From NCBI GenBank assembly GCA_964449375.1, contig CAYVAS010000007.1, positions 1 through 64,000 of the forward strand: a DNA stretch of 64,000 nt, written 5' to 3'. Positions 1-8,388 of the stretch are shown piece after piece; the stretch's first letter is position 1; the number at the start of each line of letters is the position of its first letter. The notes under the pieces are model-generated. The model ran no database searches. It saw nothing but the letters and a program-made list of their open reading frames with translations, and was not told the origin of the DNA. Made by a program: the position numbers and the translations under genes. Source of the stretch: JAFDWI01 sp964449375 (GTDB lineage Bacteria; Actinomycetota; Acidimicrobiia; Acidimicrobiales; Iamiaceae).

Positions 1-1
1 G

Positions 2-961
2 ATGGTGCGGGCCTTCGAACCGCCGGTGTACTGCTACCACGAGATCGTGCACAACGCGCTGGTGGTCAAGAGATTCGAGGCTCGCGGGGTGGTCTTCGTC
101 GAGGACATCGACGAGGTCCCCCAGGGCGCGCCGGTGATGCTGTCGGCCCACGGCTCGGCCCCCGAGGTGGTCGCGGCGGCGAACTCCCGCGGCGGGTTCG
201 TGGTCGACGCGGTGTGCCCGCTGGTCACCAAGGTCCACCACGAGGTGCGGACCCGGTCCAAGAAGGACTACGACATCATCTACATCGGTCACGAGGGCCA
301 CGAGGAGGCCATCGGGACCGTTGCCGAAGCTCCCGAAGGTCGCATCCACCAGGTCGAGACGATCGAGCAGATCGACGCGCTGGACGACTTCGACGGTCCG
401 GTCGCGCTGCTCACCCAGACCACGCTCAGCCAGCACGACTGGGCCCAGCTCGCCGCGCACGCCCACGAGCGCTACCCCCACATGTGGATGCCGGCACGCA
501 AGGACCTGTGTTTCGCCACGACCAACCGCCAGGACGCCCTCATCGAGATGGCGCACCGCTGCGACGCGGTGATCGTGATCGGGTCGGAGAACTCCTCCAA
601 CACCCGGGCGCTCGCCAAGATCGCCGCCGGCGAGGGCTGTGAACGGGTGCTTCGGGTCAACGGCGCGTCCGAGTTGCCCGACGACCTGAGCGGCACCGTC
701 GGCGTGACCGCCGGTGCCTCCGCGCCCGACGAGCTGGTCATCGAGGTGATCGACCGGCTCGCGCCCCGCCAGGGCGTGGAGGAGGTGCACCTGACCGACG
801 AGGAGGAGTACTTCCCTCCCCCGCGCAGCCTGCGGCCCCTCATCAACGCGGTCTCCAGCGTCGCCACATTCGGTCTGGGCACCTCCCCGGCGGATGGGCC
901 TGGAGCGTCGGACCGTCACCTGAGCGCCAGCCAGGTGCTCGCCGGACTCGTCGAGCACTGA
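2..961 (+). CDS. ispH: 4-hydroxy-3-methylbut-2-enyl diphosphate reductase (IspH/LytB), 5' truncated by window edge
   Basis: Last enzyme of the MEP isoprenoid pathway: an Fe-S protein that reduces HMBPP to IPP and DMAPP. The visible 319 residues match the family from the 'HEIVHN' strand to the end. Two of the three cluster cysteines are present, in DAVCPLVTK (Cys72 here) and KDLCFATTNRQ (Cys170), and the catalytic glutamate lies in GHEGHEEAIGT. The first cluster cysteine and roughly 25-30 residues lie left of the window, so the Met at position 2 is internal. A poorly conserved tail of about 45 residues follows the catalytic core, which is common in actinobacterial homologues. Confidence 0.95.
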   Translation: MVRAFEPPVYCYHEIVHNALVVKRFEARGVVFVEDIDEVPQGAPVMLSAHGSAPEVVAAANSRGGFVVDAVCPLVTKVHHEVRTRSKKDYDIIYIGHEGHEEAIGTVAEAPEGRIHQVETIEQIDALDDFDGPVALLTQTTLSQHDWAQLAAHAHERYPHMWMPARKDLCFATTNRQDALIEMAHRCDAVIVIGSENSSNTRALAKIAAGEGCERVLRVNGASELPDDLSGTVGVTAGASAPDELVIEVIDRLAPRQGVEEVHLTDEEEYFPPPRSLRPLINAVSSVATFGLGTSPADGPGASDRHLSASQVLAGLVEH

Positions 962-1016
962 TTCCCGGCCCGGCGCGCACCGGCCGCGGACACTGCGGAG
1001 GGAGAGCAACCACACC

Positions 1017-1424
1017 ATGGAACCGGTCACCTGGCACCACGTCCGGCTGTTCATCCACATCGTGGCCGCCACCATCTGGGTCGGCGGCCAGTTCACCCTC
1101 GCCGGCCTGGTCCCGGGCGCGCGGCGCATCGACCCGGATCTGCCCCGGACCCTGGCCCGGCGCTTCAACCGTTTGGCCTGGCCGGCGTTCGGGGTCCTGG
1201 TCGTCACCGGCCTGTGGAACATCGCGGTCGTGCGGGACTTCCACCGGTACGACGACGCCTGGCGGGTGACCCTGGTCGTCAAGGTCCTGGTGGTGGGCCT
1301 GTCGGGCATCTCGGCCTTCGCGCACCAGCGGTCGACCTCCACGCTGGGTCTCGCGGTGTGGGGCACCCTCACGTCGCTGTCCGCGGTCGCCGCACTGTGG
1401 CTCGGCGTGCTGTTGAACACCTGA
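1017..1424 (+). CDS. small four-helix integral membrane protein (CopD-like)
   Basis: This 135-residue protein is almost entirely membrane helices (about residues 9-30, 50-72, 82-103 and 110-132). Helix 1 carries His7, His8 and His13 in a HHVRLFIHIVAATIWVGG motif reminiscent of the CopD/DUF2269 heme- or copper-related membrane family. A good ribosome binding site (GGAGGGAGAG, 997-1006) lies 10 nt before the ATG. It sits alone between ispH and fbiC on the same strand. The CopD link rests only on the helix 1 pattern, so the function is open. Confidence 0.75.
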   Translation: MEPVTWHHVRLFIHIVAATIWVGGQFTLAGLVPGARRIDPDLPRTLARRFNRLAWPAFGVLVVTGLWNIAVVRDFHRYDDAWRVTLVVKVLVVGLSGISAFAHQRSTSTLGLAVWGTLTSLSAVAALWLGVLLNT

Positions 1425-1474
1425 TCCCCGCCCGTACCGGAAAGGGCCGTCACCGCCCGGCCCGGGCGTGGCGG

Positions 1475-1488
1475 TAGGGTCCACAACC
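1475..1488 (+). promoter_or_regulatory. -10 element for leaderless fbiC
   Basis: The hexamer TAGGGT (1475-1480) ends 8 nt before the ATG at 1489, and no Shine-Dalgarno sequence is present. Transcription would begin at or next to the start codon. Confidence 0.6.
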
Positions 1489-3858
1489 ATGCACGACGCT
1501 CCGGGCGATCTGCCCTCCCACGAGCTGCGACGCCGGGCCCGGGCCATCCGCGACGCGACCTACGGCACCCGGGTGACCTACTCGCCCAAGGTGTTCATCC
1601 CGCTCACGATGCTGTGCCGGGACCGTTGTGGCTACTGCACCTTCGCGCAGCCGCCGGCCCGGCTCGACCGGCCCTATCTGGACCTGGACGACGTCCTGGA
1701 GATCGCGGTCGCGGGTGCGACCAGTGGCTGCCACGAGGCACTGTTCACCCTGGGCGAACGACCCGAGGAGCGCTACCCGGTCGCCGCGCAGTGGCTGCGG
1801 GACCACGGCTACGACTCCACGGTGCACTACCTGACCGTCGCGGCCGAAGCGGTGCGCGCCGAGACCGGACTGCTGCCCCACGCCAACGCGGGCGCGCTGT
1901 ACCCCGACGAGCTGGCGGCGCTGCGCGCCGTCGCACCCAGTCAGGGCATGATGCTCGAGTCGCTGGTGCCGGACCTGGCCGCCCACCGGGGCAGCCCCGA
2001 CAAGGTTCCCGAGCGGCGCCTGGCCACCCTGGAGGCGGCCGGTGAGCTGGCCATTCCCTTCACCACCGGGATCCTGGTGGGCATCGGCGAGACCCGGGCC
2101 GACCGCATCGCCGCCCTCGAGGCGATCGCCGCCTCCCACGCGCGCCACGGCCACGTCCAGGAGGTCATCGTCCAGAACTTCCTGCCCAAGGCCGGCACCG
2201 CCATGCACCGGGCTGCGCCCTGTGACCCCGACGACTTCGTCGACGCGATCGCCCTGGCTCGGCTCATCCTTCCCCCCGAGGTCCACGTCCAGGCTCCCCC
2301 GAACCTCTCCGACGACTTCGGGCACCTGCTGGACGCCGGTATCGACGACTGGGGCGGGATCTCCCCCGTCACCGCCGACCACGTCAACCCCGAGCGTCCG
2401 TGGCCCGCCCTGGACCGGATCCGTGCGGTCACCGAGGCCCACGGCCACACGCTGGCGCCCCGTCTGACCGCGCACCCCGCCTGGGTGCTCGACCCGGAAC
2501 GCTGGTTCGACGAGTCCAACCGGTTCCCGGTCATGGACCGCTCCGACGCCGAGGGCCTGGCCCGCGACGACCCCGGAGCGGTGTTCCCCGAACAGATCGC
2601 CGCGGCGATCGACGCCGGCAGCGGCGCGGACGTCGTCCAGGTCGGACACCGCAACACCGCCTGGTACTCGGGCGCGGACGTGGACCCACCGGTGCTGATC
2701 GACCCCGCCCCCGGCTCGGTGCCCACGCCGGTGCCGTCGATGGGTGGCCCGGTGGCGGAGGTGCTGCACGGAGTGCTGGCCGGTCAACGGGTCGACGAGG
2801 ACGAGATCGTGACCCTGTTCTCCGCCCGCGGTCCCGAGGTGGGCGCGGTGGCCGCGGTGGCCGACGAGCTGCGCCGCCGTTCCGTGGGCGACGAGGTCAC
2901 CTGGGTGCACAACCGCAACATCAACTACACCAACGTGTGCACCTTCAAGTGCCGCTTCTGTGGGTTCTCCAAGGGTCCCTTGTCGCTGAACCTGCGGGGA
3001 CGGCCCTACCTGTTGACCCTCGAGGACGTCGCGGCCCGCACCGTGGAGGCCGCCGAGCTGGGCGCGACCGAGGTGTGCCTGCAGGGTGGGATCCACCCCG
3101 ACTTCGACGGTGACTACTACGTGGACGTCGCCCGTGCGGTGCACCAGGCCGCACCCGACATCCACATCCACGCCTTCACGGCCCTGGAGGTCACCGAGGG
3201 TGCCCGCCGTCTGGACGAACCTCTCGCCGACTACCTGCGACGCCTCGTGGACGCGGGACTCAAGACGCTGCCCGGCACCGCCGCGGAGATCCTCGACGAC
3301 GAGATCCGAGCCGAGTTGTGTCCCGACAAGATCGACACCGACGAGTGGCTCGAGGCGCACCGGACCGCCCACGAGGTCGGGCTGCGTTCGAACGTGACCA
3401 TCATGTACGGGGCGATCGAACAGCCCCGCCACTGGGCCCGCCACCTGCTGCGGACCCGGGCACTGCAGGACCGCACGGGCGGGTTCACCGAGTTCGTTCC
3501 GTTGCCCTTCGTCCACATGGCGTCCCCCATCTACCTGCGGCGACGTTCCCGCCGGGGCCCGACCTTCCGCGAATCGGTGCTGATGCACGCGGTGGGCCGC
3601 ATCGCGTACGCGGGAAGCATCGACAACGTGCAGGCGTCGTGGGTCAAGCTGGGCGCCCTGGGGGCGCGACAGCTCCTCGTGGCCGGCGCGAACGATCTGG
3701 GCGGCACGCTGATGGACGAGAACATCTCCCGGGCCGCCGGCGCCCAGCACGGCCAGGCCATGGACGAAGCCGGGTTCACCGCGCTGGTCGAACCCCTGGG
3801 CCGACCCTTGGTCCAACGCACCACGCTGTACGAACGCGTCGCGCCGGTGGGCGTGTGA
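1489..3858 (+). CDS. fbiC: FbiC: fused CofG/CofH, 7,8-didemethyl-8-hydroxy-5-deazariboflavin (FO) synthase
   Basis: Makes FO, the deazaflavin chromophore of cofactor F420, from tyrosine and 5-amino-6-ribitylamino-uracil. Two radical-SAM halves are visible. The N-terminal CofG half has CRDRCGYC (Cys43, 47, 50) and the C-terminal CofH half has CTFKCRFC (Cys484, 488, 491), both CX3CX2C. The length of 789 residues is normal for the actinobacterial fusion. The ATG at 1489 is preferred over GTG 1468 because the TAGGGT -10 lies between them and would give a leaderless message. The next gene starts inside its stop codon. The NADPH:F420 reductase at 60412-61092 is a likely user of the same cofactor. 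Confidence 0.95.
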   Translation: MHDAPGDLPSHELRRRARAIRDATYGTRVTYSPKVFIPLTMLCRDRCGYCTFAQPPARLDRPYLDLDDVLEIAVAGATSGCHEALFTLGERPEERYPVAAQWLRDHGYDSTVHYLTVAAEAVRAETGLLPHANAGALYPDELAALRAVAPSQGMMLESLVPDLAAHRGSPDKVPERRLATLEAAGELAIPFTTGILVGIGETRADRIAALEAIAASHARHGHVQEVIVQNFLPKAGTAMHRAAPCDPDDFVDAIALARLILPPEVHVQAPPNLSDDFGHLLDAGIDDWGGISPVTADHVNPERPWPALDRIRAVTEAHGHTLAPRLTAHPAWVLDPERWFDESNRFPVMDRSDAEGLARDDPGAVFPEQIAAAIDAGSGADVVQVGHRNTAWYSGADVDPPVLIDPAPGSVPTPVPSMGGPVAEVLHGVLAGQRVDEDEIVTLFSARGPEVGAVAAVADELRRRSVGDEVTWVHNRNINYTNVCTFKCRFCGFSKGPLSLNLRGRPYLLTLEDVAARTVEAAELGATEVCLQGGIHPDFDGDYYVDVARAVHQAAPDIHIHAFTALEVTEGARRLDEPLADYLRRLVDAGLKTLPGTAAEILDDEIRAELCPDKIDTDEWLEAHRTAHEVGLRSNVTIMYGAIEQPRHWARHLLRTRALQDRTGGFTEFVPLPFVHMASPIYLRRRSRRGPTFRESVLMHAVGRIAYAGSIDNVQASWVKLGALGARQLLVAGANDLGGTLMDENISRAAGAQHGQAMDEAGFTALVEPLGRPLVQRTTLYERVAPVGV

Positions 3859-4973
3859 GCGACTTCGCTCCCGCGCCCGGCGCCGGTGGCCGGCGCCGTC
3901 GGGGTTCCACCGGAAACCCCGACTGGGACCGTCGCATCGAGGATCTGCTCGACGAGATCGCACCCGACCAGAACCGCGATCTGCTGCGTCAGATCTTCCG
4001 GGAAGGCACCCGCCTGGCCACGATCGACGCCGAGCGTCTCGATCTGAAGATCGCCTCGGCCGCGTTGCGCGAGATGCGCCAGGCGTTCGCGGCGTTCGCG
4101 CCGGTGCGCGACCGGCGCAAGCTGACCGTGTTCGGTTCGGCCCGGACCCAGGTGTCGGACCCGCTGTACGTCCAGGCCGTCGAGTTGGCCCGCCTGGCCG
4201 CCGAGCGCGGCTGGATGGCGGTCACCGGCGCAGGCCCGGGGATCATGGAGGCCGCGATGGAGGGCGCGGGTCGGGAGAACTCCTTCGGGGTGCGGATCAG
4301 GTTGCCCTTCGAGGCCGCCGCCAACGAGATCATCTCGGGCGACACCAAGCTGGTGTCGATGAAGTACTTCTTCACCCGAAAGCTGATGCTGATGAAGGAG
4401 TCGTCCGCCTTCGTGGCGATGCCCGGGGGCTATGGCACCCTCGACGAGACCCTGGAGCTGATCACCCTGCAACAGACCGGCAAGGCGGTTCCCGCGCCGG
4501 TGGTGCTCCTGGACATCCCCGGCGGGGACTACTGGCAGGCCTGGATGCGCTATGTCGTCGACCACGTCGAGGCCGCCGGCTACGTGGGCGTGGCCGACCA
4601 ACAGATCGTGCACCTGTGTGACGACCACGTCGAGGCCCTGGCCCACATCGAGCGCTACTACGTCAACTACCGGTCGATCCGGTGGTTCGGCGACGATCTG
4701 GTGATCCGCCTGAACGTCGCCCCCGACGCGGCCCAGCTCCAGGACCTGAACGAACGGTTCGCCGACATGAGCACCGACGGCGCCGGGCTGCGACCCACCG
4801 GCCCCGCCCAGGCCGAACTGGCCGGCGGTGACGACCTGGAGGCCGAGCGTGTCGTGATCCGCTACGACCCGCACCGGATCGCCGAGCTGCACCTGCTGAT
4901 CGCCGCGCTCAACGATCTGGTGGCGGGCACGACTGCCGCACCTGCTCAGGCCTCTGAGGACTCCTCGAGCTGA
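3855..4973 (+). CDS. LOG-family Rossmann nucleotide-binding protein, long form
   Basis: This 372-residue protein contains the LOG/lysine-decarboxylase-like fold, with TGAGPGIMEAAMEGAG and the signature MPGGYGTLDETLEL. Family members hydrolyse nucleotide 5'-monophosphates or cytokinin nucleotides. Here the core is flanked by an N-terminal extension of about 85 residues and a C-terminal extension of about 100, so it is nearly twice the length of plant-type LOG. It starts at GTG 3855, overlapping the fbiC stop by 4 nt (GTGTGA), so translation is coupled. A true LOG activity is not established; the Arg and Glu of the PGGxGTxxE site fit a phosphoribohydrolase. Confidence 0.85.
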   Translation: MSDFAPAPGAGGRRRRGSTGNPDWDRRIEDLLDEIAPDQNRDLLRQIFREGTRLATIDAERLDLKIASAALREMRQAFAAFAPVRDRRKLTVFGSARTQVSDPLYVQAVELARLAAERGWMAVTGAGPGIMEAAMEGAGRENSFGVRIRLPFEAAANEIISGDTKLVSMKYFFTRKLMLMKESSAFVAMPGGYGTLDETLELITLQQTGKAVPAPVVLLDIPGGDYWQAWMRYVVDHVEAAGYVGVADQQIVHLCDDHVEALAHIERYYVNYRSIRWFGDDLVIRLNVAPDAAQLQDLNERFADMSTDGAGLRPTGPAQAELAGGDDLEAERVVIRYDPHRIAELHLLIAALNDLVAGTTAAPAQASEDSSS

Positions 4974-5161
4974 CCCAGCAGGGCCGCCGCCTTGTCCACC
5001 GCGGTCCGGGCCCGACTGAGCACCTTCTCCTCCGGCGGGCGCCCCGACGCGCCGGACTCCAGGGCTTCGCGCAACACGGTCATGATGCGGTCCCCGAGGC
5101 GCTCGGAGAGCTGCTCGAGTTCGCTGCGCATCTCCTGGACATCGTCGCTCATGGCCGCCAT
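4946..5161 (-). CDS. small coiled-coil protein of unknown function
   Basis: This 71-residue charged protein is predicted mostly helical (SDDVQEMRSELEQLSERL..., heptad-like Leu/Met spacing) with no cysteine and no membrane segment. It converges on the LOG gene and the two 3' ends overlap by 28 nt. Two in-frame ATGs exist, at 5161 and 5152; neither has a clear Shine-Dalgarno sequence. It is not recognised as a named family. Codon-position GC bias and the amphipathic pattern support a real gene, but with moderate confidence. Confidence 0.6.
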   Translation of the reverse strand: MAAMSDDVQEMRSELEQLSERLGDRIMTVLREALESGASGRPPEEKVLSRARTAVDKAAALLGQLEESSEA

Positions 5162-5238
5162 CGTGCCATGGCGCTCGCTCCGGACGACGCCCCGCGGCCG
5201 TGGCGGGTTCCGGATCGGGCGCTACGGGACAGGGCCGG

Positions 5239-5253
5239 TAGGGTGAGCCGACG
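5239..5253 (+). promoter_or_regulatory. -10 element for leaderless M20 peptidase gene
   Basis: TAGGGT (5239-5244) is followed by 9 nt and then the ATG at 5254, without a Shine-Dalgarno sequence. Confidence 0.6.
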
Positions 5254-6648
5254 ATGTCGTCTCCGCGGCTCGCCGTGTACAGCGCCTCCGAGGCCGAAGC
5301 CATCACCGCCCGCTTGTTCGAGTGGCTGTCGATCCCGTCGATCTCGGCGTTGGGCGACCACGCCGCAGACGTGGAACGGTCCGCGGAATGGCTGGCGGCC
5401 GCCTGCCGCGCGGCCGGATTCCAGACCGTCGAGATCTGGCCCACCGCCGGGCACCCCTCGGTCTTCGCCGAATGGCACGGCGCACCCGAGGGTGCACCCA
5501 CCGCGCTGATCTACGGTCACCACGACGTGCAACCGGTCGATCCGCTCGACGAATGGACGCATCCACCCTTCGAACCGGTGATCGTGGACGGACAGTGTTT
5601 CGCCCGGGGCGCGATCGACGACAAGGGCCAGGTCCTGTACCACCTCGAGGCGGTCCGGGCGACCCTGGCCGAGCGCGGCGCGTTGCCGGTGAACCTGAAG
5701 CTGCTCGTCGAGGGCGAGGAGGAGGTGGGGAGCCCCCACTTCGAGACACTGCTGACCGAGCGGTCCGACCGGTTGGCCTGCGACGTGATCGTGGTGTCCG
5801 ACACCGGGATGATCGCTCCGGACGTGCCCTCCACCGACGTGGCAATGCGGGGCCTGATCGCCGCCACCGTCACCCTGAGCACCTCCGACACCGATCTGCA
5901 CTCGGGCATGTTCGGCGGGGCCGTGCCCAACCCCCTGCACCACCTGGCGCGTCTGGTCGCCGACCTCCACGACGACGACCTGCGGGTGGCGATCGAGGGG
6001 TTCTACGACGATGTGGTCCCCTTGAGCCCGGTCGAGGCCGACTCGCTGGCCGCCCAACCCTTCGACGAGGACGAGTTCCGACGCATCGCCGGGGTGCGGT
6101 TCCTCGAAGGCGAGTCCGGGCAGTCGACCCTGGCTCGCATCGGGGCACGTCCCACCGCCGAGGTGGTGGGACTGTCGGGCGGCTATGCCGGCGACGGGAT
6201 GAAGACGATCGTGCCGGCCACCGCCGAGGCCAAGATCACCTTCCGGCTCGTGCCCGACCAGGATCCGGCGACCCTCATGCCGCGTATCACCGAATGGATC
6301 ACCTCCCGGGTCGCCGACGGCATCGAGGTCGCCGTCACCTGGCACGGCGGGGTCGCCCCGGCCACCACCCCGACCGACCACTGGTCCTTCGCCGCGCTCC
6401 GGCGCGCGATCGCCACCGTGTGGGGCACCGAACCGCTGCTCACCCGGGTGGGCGGCTCGGGTCCGGAGGAGACCCTGGACCGGGTGCTGGGCGCCCCGGT
6501 GATCTTCCTCGGCGTCGGACTGCCCGACGACCGCATCCATGCGCCCAACGAACGCATGCTCATGGAGCAGTTCTGGCGGGGCCTGTGCGCGGCCGGTGAA
6601 CTCTACGACGAACTGGCCGCGGCAGCACCGGGTCGCCGCGATCCGTGA
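5254..6648 (+). CDS. M20-family dipeptidase/peptidase
   Basis: Dinuclear zinc peptidase of 464 residues, similar to PepV/ArgE/CNDP-type dipeptidases. The first metal motif is GHHDVQPV, the bridging aspartate is in RGAIDDKGQ, the catalytic Glu pair is in LVEGEEEVGS, and the later ligands are in VVSDTGM and near the end in FLGVGLPDDRIHAPNER. The dimerisation ('lid') domain is inserted at roughly residues 195-350. The ATG follows a leaderless -10. The stop codon overlaps the start of the next gene by 4 nt, so the two are probably co-translated. Confidence 0.92.
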   Translation: MSSPRLAVYSASEAEAITARLFEWLSIPSISALGDHAADVERSAEWLAAACRAAGFQTVEIWPTAGHPSVFAEWHGAPEGAPTALIYGHHDVQPVDPLDEWTHPPFEPVIVDGQCFARGAIDDKGQVLYHLEAVRATLAERGALPVNLKLLVEGEEEVGSPHFETLLTERSDRLACDVIVVSDTGMIAPDVPSTDVAMRGLIAATVTLSTSDTDLHSGMFGGAVPNPLHHLARLVADLHDDDLRVAIEGFYDDVVPLSPVEADSLAAQPFDEDEFRRIAGVRFLEGESGQSTLARIGARPTAEVVGLSGGYAGDGMKTIVPATAEAKITFRLVPDQDPATLMPRITEWITSRVADGIEVAVTWHGGVAPATTPTDHWSFAALRRAIATVWGTEPLLTRVGGSGPEETLDRVLGAPVIFLGVGLPDDRIHAPNERMLMEQFWRGLCAAGELYDELAAAAPGRRDP

Positions 6649-7412
6649 GCGCGGACGACCGGCACGAGTGGGTGAGCTTCTCGGACCCCGACGAGGAGCG
6701 CACCTGGGTGTTCGACCTGACGTTCCTGACCTCCAACTGGACCTGCATCTTCGGGCGCGGCTGCAAGGGTGTGCGCGACGAGGACGCCACCGAAGCCGTT
6801 CAGGGCTGTTGTTCCCACGGTGCCCACTTCGCCGACGCCGCCGACCGGGCCCGCACCGAAGCCGCGGCCGCGGAACTCGACGAATCGGTGTGGCAGTTCG
6901 CCGGACTCGCCCGGCGACGGGGCGGCCCCACCCGTGACCTGCCCGACGGTGGCGCCCAGACCCGGCTGGTCGACGGCGCCTGCATCTTCCTGAACCGTCC
7001 GGGTTTCGCCACCGGCCCGGGGTGCGCATTCCACTTCGCCGCCGAACGCGACGGGTCGAGCTACCTGGGCACCAAACCCGAGGTGTGCTGGCAGCTCCCG
7101 CTGCGGCGGGAGGACGTGGTGGCCGACGACGGCCATGTGACCTCCACGGTCCGGGAATGGAAGCGACGCGACTGGGGCGAGGGCGGCGCAGACTTCCACT
7201 GGTGGTGTACCGAGGCCCCCGACGCCTTCGTGGGCGACGATCCGGTGTACGCCTCGCTGCGTGCCGAGTTGATCGAGCTGACCTCCCCGGCGGCCTACCG
7301 CTTTCTGGTCGACCACATCGCCGAACGGCGCCGGGCCCGCTCCCAGGGCACCGTGTTCCTGCCGCATCCCGCGGTGCGGAGCCGGATCCGCCTCACCGCC
7401 GACGGCACCTGA
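6645..7412 (+). CDS. cysteine-rich protein resembling YkgJ/DUF3109 metal-binding proteins
   Basis: This 255-residue soluble protein has cysteines in clusters: CIFGRGCKG, QGCCSHGAHF, GACIFLNRPGF, GPGCAFHF and KPEVCWQLPLRR. The order 'CC...GxC.fl...GC..h...kp..C...plr' recalls the Fe/Zn-chelating YkgJ/DUF3109 group, but the spacing is not canonical. It starts at GTG 6645 inside the stop codon of the M20 peptidase (GTGA), suggesting coupled expression. A tight metal centre is the best inference; no enzymatic role can be assigned. Confidence 0.7.
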   Translation: MSADDRHEWVSFSDPDEERTWVFDLTFLTSNWTCIFGRGCKGVRDEDATEAVQGCCSHGAHFADAADRARTEAAAAELDESVWQFAGLARRRGGPTRDLPDGGAQTRLVDGACIFLNRPGFATGPGCAFHFAAERDGSSYLGTKPEVCWQLPLRREDVVADDGHVTSTVREWKRRDWGEGGADFHWWCTEAPDAFVGDDPVYASLRAELIELTSPAAYRFLVDHIAERRRARSQGTVFLPHPAVRSRIRLTADGT

Positions 7413-7439
7413 TCCCTCAAGGCCCGCCGCTGGAGGCCG

Positions 7440-8384
7440 ATGGATGCAGTCATGGCTGAATTCACCTCGGCAGAACTCGAGAAGGCGTGCGATGCGGCGG
7501 GCATGGAGTTCCCCCCGTACCTGCTCGATCAACTCGTCGCCGCCGTCGACGCCGGCAAACACGTGATCCTCACCGGTCCCCCGGGAACCGGCAAGACCAC
7601 CCTGGCCTACCTCGCCGGCGAGGTCGGTCAACGTTCGATGATGTGCACCGGCTACCTGCCGACCACCGCCACCACCGAATGGACCACCTTCGAGACCATC
7701 GGCGGGTTCCAGCCGACCAACGAGGGACTGATCTTCCGGCCCGGCATGTTCGTCGAGGCGATCGAGAGCGGCCGTTGGCTGGTGATCGACGAGATGAACC
7801 GCTCGAACTTCGACCGCGCCTTCGGCCAGCTCTTCACCGTGCTGTCGGGTCAGGCCGTGGTCCTGCCCTTCAAGCGCGCCGGCAACCCCCGCCACCTCTC
7901 CATCGTGCCCCCTGGCGTGGAAGCGCCCGAGAACACCGAGCCGATCCGGGTGCCCAGCACCTGGCGGATCATCTCGACGATGAACGTGTTCGACAAGAAC
8001 CTGCTCTTCGAGATGTCCTACGCGCTGATGCGCCGCTTCGCCTTCATCGAGGTGGCCTCGCCGGATCAGGAGGGATTCCGCCGTCTGCTGGGCGATTCGG
8101 AGCTCATCCAGCGCCTCCTGGCGTTGCGCACCTTCCAGGACCTCGGCCCGGCGGTGTTCCTGGACTCGATCAAGTACGTCCGGCGCCGCTCCCAGGACGA
8201 CATCACCGAGTCGCGGTTGCTCTTCGAGGTGTTCTACGCGTACTTCCTTCCCCAGTTCGAAGGCATCGACGACTCCAAGGCCCGCAGACTGTTCCGGGTC
8301 ATGGCCGACATGCTGGACCCCGCCGAGGCGCTCGAGGTCAAACGGACGATGGTGGACGTGCTCGGCGTCGAACTCGCGGGCTGA
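7440..8384 (+). CDS. McrB-like AAA+ ATPase (AAA_5/MoxR group)
   Basis: A 314-residue single-domain AAA+ ATPase. Walker A is GPPGTGKTT (residues 46-54), Walker B is WLVIDEMNR (about 113-121), sensor 1 is ISTMN (about 180), and an arginine-finger-type MRRFAF follows. The 'IDEMNRSNFDRAFGQLFTVL' region is typical of McrB-type rather than ClpX-type proteins. No DNA-reading N-terminal domain is present. GGAGG at 7432-7436 precedes two in-frame ATGs (7440, 7452), so the exact start is uncertain. The next gene starts 4 nt after its stop and encodes a McrC/DUF2357-like partner. Confidence 0.88.
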   Translation: MDAVMAEFTSAELEKACDAAGMEFPPYLLDQLVAAVDAGKHVILTGPPGTGKTTLAYLAGEVGQRSMMCTGYLPTTATTEWTTFETIGGFQPTNEGLIFRPGMFVEAIESGRWLVIDEMNRSNFDRAFGQLFTVLSGQAVVLPFKRAGNPRHLSIVPPGVEAPENTEPIRVPSTWRIISTMNVFDKNLLFEMSYALMRRFAFIEVASPDQEGFRRLLGDSELIQRLLALRTFQDLGPAVFLDSIKYVRRRSQDDITESRLLFEVFYAYFLPQFEGIDDSKARRLFRVMADMLDPAEALEVKRTMVDVLGVELAG

Positions 8385-8388
8385 TCCG

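Noticed and set aside
1450..3963. An 837-codon open frame on the minus strand
   Set aside because: Antisense shadow of fbiC. It has no recognisable motif, while fbiC has both radical-SAM cysteine motifs.
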